Part shown: one piece after another, positions 54,101-58,830 of the stretch
Layout of the letters: each line of letters opens with the position of its first letter
Position numbering within the stretch: position 1 is the first letter of the stretch
Notes under the pieces: model-generated
Told to the model about the DNA's origin: nothing
Databases searched by the model: none
Seen by the model: only the letters and a program-made list of their open reading frames with translations
Translations under genes and position numbers: made by a program
NCBI GenBank assembly: GCA_016125335.1
Contig: WGLY01000033.1
Coordinates: 1 to 58,830, forward strand
Source: Frankiales bacterium
GTDB taxonomy: Bacteria > Actinomycetota > Actinomycetes > S36-B12 > CAIYMF01
DNA: 58,830 bases
Direction of reading: 5' to 3'

Positions 54101-54232
54101 GTGAGCACCGACGGCCCGTTCCACAACGTGCTCAAGGTGAAGCCGCCGATCGTGTGGGGCGAGGCCGAGGCCGATCGCCTGCTGTCCACCCTCGACCGCG
54201 TTCTGGACGAGCCGGCGCTGCGCCGGGCTTAG
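51182..54232 (+). CDS. Kinase - LytM - class III aminotransferase fusion
   Basis: A 1,016-residue three-domain protein. An APH-fold kinase (about 15-390) has [11 protein letters not shown] (His200) and [11 protein letters not shown] peptidase M23/LytM-like domain (about 410-570) keeps the metal ligands His442, Asp446 (HLGTD) and His533-x-His535. A class III aminotransferase (about 590-1016) has the PLP lysine Lys854 ([10 protein letters not shown]) and [15 protein letters not shown]. Fusions of this order are known in bacteria and were compared with human hydroxylysine kinase and phosphoethanolamine/phosphohydroxylysine phospho-lyases. By analogy it may phosphorylate an amino alcohol and then remove phosphate and ammonia. 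There is no signal peptide, so the LytM part is probably not a cell-wall enzyme. It is transcribed divergently from nifJ. Confidence 0.9.
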   Translation: MSLLDHTPTTSSARAAELAADLFGLHGTVTELPSERDRNFRVDAGAEGVWVLKIANGLESRDVLDAQSGAAARAAAAGVPVQGVRRSRSGEEVVEVDGHLVRMLEHLPGTLLADVAPATPALRRDLGRVLGRLAAALEGYDHPQAHRDFHWDVLRAPQVVAATRSAVTDPARSPLLDRVLARLDDVVTPRAPRLRRAVIHGDANDHNVLVDPGHRHDPAARFTRVSGLIDFGDLVHSAVVAEVAVAAAYLVHVDDPVGAVADVAAGFHEVHPLADVELEVLWELVLARLALSGVHAADQSAQRPDDPYLRVDEDSAWRSLARLLDVPPLLASCRLRAACGLDPLPRAASVRAHLAASSPAPLLGRPWEQVRTFHLDLSVGSDLFGAADVSADPARFDALIRRDVDGDPDAVGVGGYGEARLLYTAPEFAVGDDPATERRTVHLGTDVWTRAGTAVHAPLAGRVRRVCENTARLDYGPLVVLEHATGDGEPFWSLYGHLAVETLDHLREGDAVAAGDVIGWVGEPPRNGDWAPHVHVQVILDLLGLDEDYPGVAVPSQRATWLALSPDPGLLLGLPSTLTAAPDARAVPETLGDRRRLLGPNLSVSYADPLRIVRGVGAYLYDDEGRAYLDSVNNVAHVGHAHPHVVAAGARQMAVLNTNTRYLHEEVLRYAERLAATLPDPLSVCFFVNSGSEANELALRLARAHTGAWDVVCVEHGYHGNTQTLVDVSPYKHAGPGGRGAPTWVHVAAMPDPYRGAHRGYGADVGAAYALDVQRCTQEAPDGRVAAMIVESMIGCGGQVVLPDGYLAAAADHVRAAGGLLIADEVQVGFGRVGPRFWGFATQDVVPDVVTVGKPAGDGHPLAAVVTTPEVAASFANGMEYFNTFGGNPVSAAIGNAVLDVIEQERLPERAAATGARILDGARELAGRHELIGDVRGLGLYLGIELVRDRETLEPAGEEAAHVIERMRHLGVLVSTDGPFHNVLKVKPPIVWGEAEADRLLSTLDRVLDEPALRRA

Positions 54233-54273
54233 CTGTCCGGGCGCGGCCCTACGGTGGGCGCGGAGGTGGGGTC

Positions 54274-54945
54274 ATGAGCGAGCAGGGGTGGCGTGCGTTC
54301 CTCGCGGCCGACGGCGTCGAGGACTGGGTCGTGCTGCACGGCGGTGCCACGGCCGTCTTCCGGGCACCGACGCTGGTCGACGCGGTGCGGCTGGCCGAGG
54401 CGCTGGCCCGGGTGCCGGACCTCGCGGGCTCGGGCGCGCTGCTCACGGTGGCCGACGACCGGCTCACGGTGCGGCTCACCCGGGGCGTGTTCCAGGTCGA
54501 GGAGCGGCACGTCGGGCTGGCCCGGGCCGTGTCCGCCGTCGCGCGCGAGCACGGCTGCGCGGCGGACCGGGCCGCCACGCAGGAGGTGCAGCTGGCCGTG
54601 GCCGCGCGGCCCGACGAGATCGACGTCGGGTTCTGGCGTGCCGTGCTCGGCTACGACGCACTCGAGGACGACGCCGGCGTCGACCCGTTGGGCCACGGGT
54701 CCACGGTGTGGATGCAGGACCTCGACCCGGCCAAGGCGCTGCGGCACGCGATGCACGTCGACGTCTCCCTCCCCCGCGAGCAGGCACGTGCCCGGATGGA
54801 GGCGGCGGTGGCCGCGGGCGGCCGCGTGGTGGAGGCGTCGCGGGCACCCGCCTGGTGGGTGCTGGCGGACCGCGCCGGGAACAAGGTGTGCATCGCCTCG
54901 TGGCCGGACGGCGCGGTGGCCGACGCGGCCGACGGCCCGGCGTAG
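54274..54945 (+). CDS. Pterin dehydratase-like and VOC domain fusion
   Basis: A 223-residue protein. The first 95 residues resemble pterin-4a-carbinolamine dehydratase: WVVLHGGATAVFRAPTL, DRLTVRLTRGVF and VEERHVGLARAVSAVA, where EERHVGLA stands for the usual T.....D..LA block. The second part (about 100-215) is a VOC domain: DEIDVGFWRAVLGYD, HVDVSLPREQARARME and NKVCIASWPDG. Such fusions occur in actinobacteria without a proven reaction. GGAGG precedes the ATG at 54274. It follows the fusion enzyme by 41 bp on the same strand. Confidence 0.8.
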   Translation: MSEQGWRAFLAADGVEDWVVLHGGATAVFRAPTLVDAVRLAEALARVPDLAGSGALLTVADDRLTVRLTRGVFQVEERHVGLARAVSAVAREHGCAADRAATQEVQLAVAARPDEIDVGFWRAVLGYDALEDDAGVDPLGHGSTVWMQDLDPAKALRHAMHVDVSLPREQARARMEAAVAAGGRVVEASRAPAWWVLADRAGNKVCIASWPDGAVADAADGPA

Positions 54946-54956
54946 GCCGGCGCTTC

Positions 54957-57200
54957 TCAGCCGAGCGAGGGCGCGATGAGCCGGCCGAACTTCGCGGCCA
55001 GCGTGCGGCTGAACGTCCGCGTGAGGTGGTGGCCGTCGCGGTAGACGATGACGCCGGTCGGCGTCACCACCTGGCAGGTGGAGCCCGGGCACACCAGCGA
55101 GGTCGGGTCGACGAACCGCACGCCGGGGATGCCTGCGACGCCGGCCTTCTCGGCCGCGACGAGCCCGGCGTCGAGGTGGGCGCGCTGGCTGCGCGGGAAC
55201 GCGCACGCCGACGGGTCGCTCACGTGCGCGGACAGGCAGTCCGGGACGTCGCCCAGCGCCCACGGGGTGTCCTCGACCATCACCACCTGCGGGGCGATCG
55301 CCTTGAGCCGGGTCACCAGGTCGTGCGTGCCCTGCTGCCAGAGGGCGGGGAGGGTGCTCGGGGTGGCGGCCGAGCCCTGGCCGTCGAGCACGAGGTCGGG
55401 CGTGTAGCCCTTGCTGCGCACGACGACGACGGCGTCGAGGCGCGGCAGGGCCGCGAGCCGGCGCAGCACGTCGGCGCGCCACGCGTCGCAGGCGCTGTAG
55501 GGGGCGGTGTAGGCGGGCAGGTAGATCCCGACCTCGGTCATCGGGCACGAGGACTTCGACCAGAGGTACACCTGCCAGCCGCGCGCCTTGCCGGCCCGGT
55601 CGAGCGCGGGCAGCCACATCGCGGCGTGCGAGTCGCCAATGAGGGCGACCACCCGTGAGCCGTTGCGCGCGCCGTAGCGGCACGACGGGTCGGCCGTGGT
55701 GGTGGCGTAGCCGACGTAGCAGGCAGTCGCCGCCGACCCGTCGACGCGCGCCTGCGCGGGGGTCATCGCCGTGAGCGCGACGGGCGCGGACGACGGCTGC
55801 GCGGAGGGCTTGCCGGACGTGGCGGCGCCCTCGTTGGCGCCGCGGCCGGTCGACGTCGTGGCGGACGGACCCGCCGACGCCCCGGCCGCGACCGGCACCA
55901 CGACCGGCGCCGTGCCGGTCTCGGCTCCGGTGCCCGAGTCGAGCAGGTTGCCGGCGAGCACCACGGTCGTGACGGTGAGCGCCGCGCCGAGCGCGAGCGA
56001 GCGGCCGCGCGACGCGGTGAACCACGGGGACCGGCGCACCGGCTGCTCCACCCATCGATGTGAGAGCTCGGCCAGCACGTACGAGAGCACGACTGCGGCG
56101 AGCACGTAGGCGAACGGTGCGTGCGTGGGCGACCCGTCGCCCGGGTCGCCGGTGCTCGGCGCGAGCGCGGCGGCCAGCACGAGCATCGGCCAGTGCCACA
56201 GGTACCAGGCGTACGACCGGCGGCCGACGTGCACGAGCAGCGGTGCGGAGAGCAGGCCGGCCGCGCCCACGCCGCGGGTGCGCGTGCCCGAGGCGACCAC
56301 GAGCGCGGCACCGGCCACGGGCACCACCGCGGCCACGCCGGGGTAGGGCGTGGTGGTGCCGAAGCTCAGCGCCGCCCATCCGATGAGCAGCAGGCCGATC
56401 CACCCCGCCCCGCCGGCGATCGGCAGCGGCAGCTCGGCAAGCGCGAGCACGGCGAGCGAGAGGGCCGCGCCGACGGCGAGCTCCCACGCCCGGGTCTGGA
56501 GGCCGAAGTAGGCCCAGGGCCCGAGGGAGGAGGTGAGCCCGGCGGACAGCAGCAGCGTCACGACGAGCACGAGGCCGAGGGTGGTGGCGAGCCGGCGTCG
56601 GGCCATCGCGCTCCACCTCCCCGCTGATCGCACGACCAGCAGGATGAGCAGAGGCCACACGACGTAGAACTGCTCCTCGAGCGAGAGCGACCAGTAGTGC
56701 AGCACCGGGCTCTGCGCGGTGTCGGCCATGTACTGGGTGGCCCCGGCGGCGAAGTGCCAGTTGGAGACCCACAGCGCGGCGGACCGGATGTCGTCGGCCA
56801 CTGACGCGTGCGCCAGCGGCGCGAGCACCAGCGCGGACAGGAACGCCGTCACGACGAGCACGAGCGCCGAGAGCGGCAGCAGCCGGCGCACCCGGCGTGC
56901 GTAGAACCCCGTGAGCGACACGCGGCCCGTGAGGTCGAGCTCGTCGACGAGCAGGCCGGTGATGAGGAAGCCGGAGAGCACGAAGAACACGTCGACGCCG
57001 ACGAAGCCGCCGGGCACGCCGATGCCGGCGTGGAAGAGCACCACGAGCACCACGGCGATTGCGCGCAGTCCGTCGATGTCGCGACGGTAGGTGAGGTGCG
57101 GACGCCGCGGCGCCGGGCCGCGACGGGGCGCAGCGCTGGCCCGCGCGGTGCGTGGCGTGGCAGGGCGCACCACGACACCGCGCCCGTCCGTCACGGTCAC
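54957..57200 (-). CDS. OafA/YrhL-type acyltransferase with SGNH domain
   Basis: A 747-residue membrane protein. The acyltransferase-3 domain (about 40-385, ten helices) has RRDIDGLRAIAV, VVLFHAG, GFVGVDVFFVLSGFLIT and WSLSLEEQFYVVWP. A linker rich in Ala, Ser and Thr leads to an extracytoplasmic SGNH domain (about 500-747) with the nucleophile in LIGDSHAAMW and the Asp/His pair in YRDGHHLTR. Such proteins O-acetylate peptidoglycan or surface polysaccharides. GTG start at 57200. It converges on the pterin-VOC gene. Confidence 0.93.
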   Translation of the reverse strand: MTVTDGRGVVVRPATPRTARASAAPRRGPAPRRPHLTYRRDIDGLRAIAVVLVVLFHAGIGVPGGFVGVDVFFVLSGFLITGLLVDELDLTGRVSLTGFYARRVRRLLPLSALVLVVTAFLSALVLAPLAHASVADDIRSAALWVSNWHFAAGATQYMADTAQSPVLHYWSLSLEEQFYVVWPLLILLVVRSAGRWSAMARRRLATTLGLVLVVTLLLSAGLTSSLGPWAYFGLQTRAWELAVGAALSLAVLALAELPLPIAGGAGWIGLLLIGWAALSFGTTTPYPGVAAVVPVAGAALVVASGTRTRGVGAAGLLSAPLLVHVGRRSYAWYLWHWPMLVLAAALAPSTGDPGDGSPTHAPFAYVLAAVVLSYVLAELSHRWVEQPVRRSPWFTASRGRSLALGAALTVTTVVLAGNLLDSGTGAETGTAPVVVPVAAGASAGPSATTSTGRGANEGAATSGKPSAQPSSAPVALTAMTPAQARVDGSAATACYVGYATTTADPSCRYGARNGSRVVALIGDSHAAMWLPALDRAGKARGWQVYLWSKSSCPMTEVGIYLPAYTAPYSACDAWRADVLRRLAALPRLDAVVVVRSKGYTPDLVLDGQGSAATPSTLPALWQQGTHDLVTRLKAIAPQVVMVEDTPWALGDVPDCLSAHVSDPSACAFPRSQRAHLDAGLVAAEKAGVAGIPGVRFVDPTSLVCPGSTCQVVTPTGVIVYRDGHHLTRTFSRTLAAKFGRLIAPSLG

Positions 57201-57480
57201 TGTTCGACTGTAGGGGCGCACCGAGCGCTGGCCGTGGACCTGCGCCGCGCGTCGCGAGGCGCTCGCTGCGCGGCTCCGGGCCGGGTGGCGCCGCTTCTCC
57301 GGGCCCCGGCGCTGTGCGGGGTGACGTCGCGGTCGGCGGCGGCGCCGTCGCTCCCTGCCGATGGTGGGTGGCCTGGCGTCGGACCGTGATCGACCGATCG
57401 CTGAAAGTCGTTGCACTGCATGGGAATTCGTCGTCCGAAGCTCTTGACTGGATTCCGATGTACGTGCGATACTGACTCCC

Positions 57481-58830
57481 ATGCACGAGACGCCGACACC
57501 CCCTCAGGGACCGCTGGCGGGCGCTGGGCGTGACGAGGACGTGGTGCTCGACCAGGGGTGGCTGGACGAGTGCGCGCTGTGGGAGGCGGGCCGGGAGGAG
57601 TGGGTCGCGGACGGGTGTCCCGGGCCGGAGCGGTTCGACGACGAGCGCTGGCCGGCGGAGGACCTGCTCTCGATGCGGGGCGCGGTCTCGGAGTGGGACC
57701 TGCCGTTGCTGGTGTCGGTCGACCCGGCCTCGCTCGATCGCGAGGACGCGCTGGTGTATCTGCGTCGGGTGGAGGCGGTCACGGCGCTGGTCGCCGGGGT
57801 GCGTGCCCGTGCGCTGGTGGCGGTCGCGGGCGCCGACGGGTCGGACTCGATGGCTGACCGGCACGCGGCGATGGAGGTCGGGGTGTGCGCCCGGGTGGGG
57901 GAGGGTGCGGCGGCGTCGGCGATCGCGACGGCGCGGGTGCTGCACGGCTGCTTCCCGGGGTTCCTGGCCGCGTTGGATGCGGGTGAGGTCTCGGAGTGGC
58001 ACTGCCGTGAGCTCGTCGCCGGCACCCGGCACGTCACCGACCCGGACACCGTGGCCGCCCTGGGTGCTCGGCTGCTGCCGCGGGCGCGGCGGGTGACCCC
58101 GGCGCGGTTCCGCGGCGAGGTCGCCCGCGCGGTGGCCGACCTGGATGCTGCCCGCGCGAGCGAGCGCCGCGTCCGGGCCCGCGCCGGCCGGTACGTGTCG
58201 TGCCGCCCGCTCGAGGACGGGATGGGGTTCCTCGGCGTGGTCAGCGACTGGCCCACGATCTCCGCGATGCACGCCGTGATCGACGCCGACGGGCGCGCCC
58301 TGGCCGCCGAGCGCGGCGGCGCGGCCGCGGCCCGGGCCGGTGAGCCCGACGCGGGCGCGGACGCAGCCCGCGCGGACGCGTTCGCCGCGCGCGTGCTGGG
58401 CCGACGCGGCGAGGACGGCACGATCGTGTGGGACACCGCACCGGCGCAGGTCACCCTCACCGTGGTGATGGACCTGGACACGCTGCGCGGGGAGGCCGAC
58501 CGGCACGCCCTGCTCGACGGCGAGCCCGTGCCCGCCCCGGTCGGGCGCGAGTACGCCGCCGCGGCCACCGCGTGGCGGCGCGCGGTCACCGACCCGGTCA
58601 CCGGGCACCTGCTCGACCACGGCACCACCCGCTACCTGCCCGACCGGCTGCGCGACTACGTCCTGGCCCGCGACCACTGCCGCGCACCCGGCTGCACCAC
58701 CCGCGCGACCTCGCGCCTGGAGATGGACCACGCCGTCCCGTTCCCCGACGGCCCGTCCTCGGCCGCCAACTGCGGCGGCCTGTGCCGGCGCCACCACCAG
58801 CTCAAGACCGCCCACCTGGCCGACCTCACC
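57481..58830 (+). CDS. DUF222-HNH endonuclease-like protein (cut by window edge)
   Basis: An open frame of 450 codons begins at an ATG and runs off the end without a stop. The N-terminal DUF222 domain (about 20-340) has LALDAGEVSEWHCRELVAG-like sequence near 160-178 and an Ala/Arg-rich middle. The HNH domain (about 400-445) shows DYVLARDHCRAPGC, LEMDHAVPF and CRRHHQLKTAH. This is the mycobacterial 13E12-type family found in many copies in actinobacterial genomes; the function is uncertain and some are linked to mobile elements. The C-terminal end is missing. Confidence 0.9.
   Translation, partial: MHETPTPPQGPLAGAGRDEDVVLDQGWLDECALWEAGREEWVADGCPGPERFDDERWPAEDLLSMRGAVSEWDLPLLVSVDPASLDREDALVYLRRVEAVTALVAGVRARALVAVAGADGSDSMADRHAAMEVGVCARVGEGAAASAIATARVLHGCFPGFLAALDAGEVSEWHCRELVAGTRHVTDPDTVAALGARLLPRARRVTPARFRGEVARAVADLDAARASERRVRARAGRYVSCRPLEDGMGFLGVVSDWPTISAMHAVIDADGRALAAERGGAAAARAGEPDAGADAARADAFAARVLGRRGEDGTIVWDTAPAQVTLTVVMDLDTLRGEADRHALLDGEPVPAPVGREYAAAATAWRRAVTDPVTGHLLDHGTTRYLPDRLRDYVLARDHCRAPGCTTRATSRLEMDHAVPFPDGPSSAANCGGLCRRHHQLKTAHLADLT

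Noticed and set aside
51113-54124. A 1,003-codon minus-strand open frame opposite the fusion enzyme
   Set aside because: Shadow of the plus-strand gene, without motifs; GC-rich codon periodicity explains it.
54229-58815. A 1,528-codon minus-strand open frame across three genes
   Set aside because: It is antisense or out of phase to the pterin-VOC, acyltransferase and HNH genes, all of which have clear families. Its product is repetitive Arg/Ala-rich sequence.

Overview
The window looks like chromosomal DNA of a very high-GC Gram-positive actinobacterium. Dense GC-rich coding, many GTG starts, ATGA/GTGA gene overlaps, an actinobacterial CmtR/CtpG pair, a DUF222-HNH protein and a pyruvate:ferredoxin oxidoreductase fit a member of the Micrococcales, with Cellulomonas or a relative my best guess. 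The genus is an inference from gene content, not a measured assignment.

Region 1 (1-12489) reads as the right-hand part of an integrated metal-resistance island. It carries a mercury operon transcribed leftward (merA, merB, a MerT-like small membrane protein, a thioredoxin-like lipoprotein and a CcdA-like membrane protein) with divergent merR. Next comes a leftward cadmium/lead/zinc-type operon (cmtR, a P1B-4 ATPase of the CtpG type, a CDF exporter of the CzcD type). Then follow an FTR1/EfeU iron permease behind a long DtxR-like dyad, a small excisionase-like protein and a tyrosine integrase. The island ends at a 45-bp copy of the 3' part of an initiator tRNA-Met gene, followed by a perfect terminator hairpin. 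The intact tRNA is predicted to lie to the left of base 1.

Region 2 (12.5-28.1 kb) holds a malic enzyme, a SAM methyltransferase and a 3' fragment of cytochrome oxidase subunit I (ctaD). A leftward terC-greA-like-PGPGW operon follows, led by a probable yybP-ykoY (Mn2+) riboswitch. A rightward three-gene signalling operon (stand-alone receiver, NarL-type regulator, PAS-GAF histidine kinase) is flanked by two identical 18-bp elements. Then come three membrane proteins (one CPBP protease), an APH-fold kinase, and an operon of an RHH regulator, a DUF4097 protein and a DrrAB-type ABC exporter.

Region 3 (28.1-47.3 kb) is mixed metabolism: a FAD monooxygenase and a large LuxR-type regulator, DUF2252, DUF2237, an ADP-forming acyl-CoA synthetase with an acyl-CoA dehydrogenase, a secreted RCC1-like propeller, MenB, an AidB-like dehydrogenase, a molybdopterin oxidoreductase with a ferredoxin-reductase partner that seems to start at AUC, two VOC proteins, a methyltransferase, an S4 RNA-binding protein and a lipoprotein. 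Two copies of a 61-bp palindromic repeat sit between genes here.

Region 4 (47.3 kb to the end) has a 1,205-residue pyruvate:ferredoxin oxidoreductase, a 1,016-residue kinase-LytM-aminotransferase fusion, a pterin dehydratase-VOC fusion, an SGNH acyltransferase and a DUF222-HNH protein cut by the window edge. No CRISPR array, rRNA gene or complete tRNA gene was seen.
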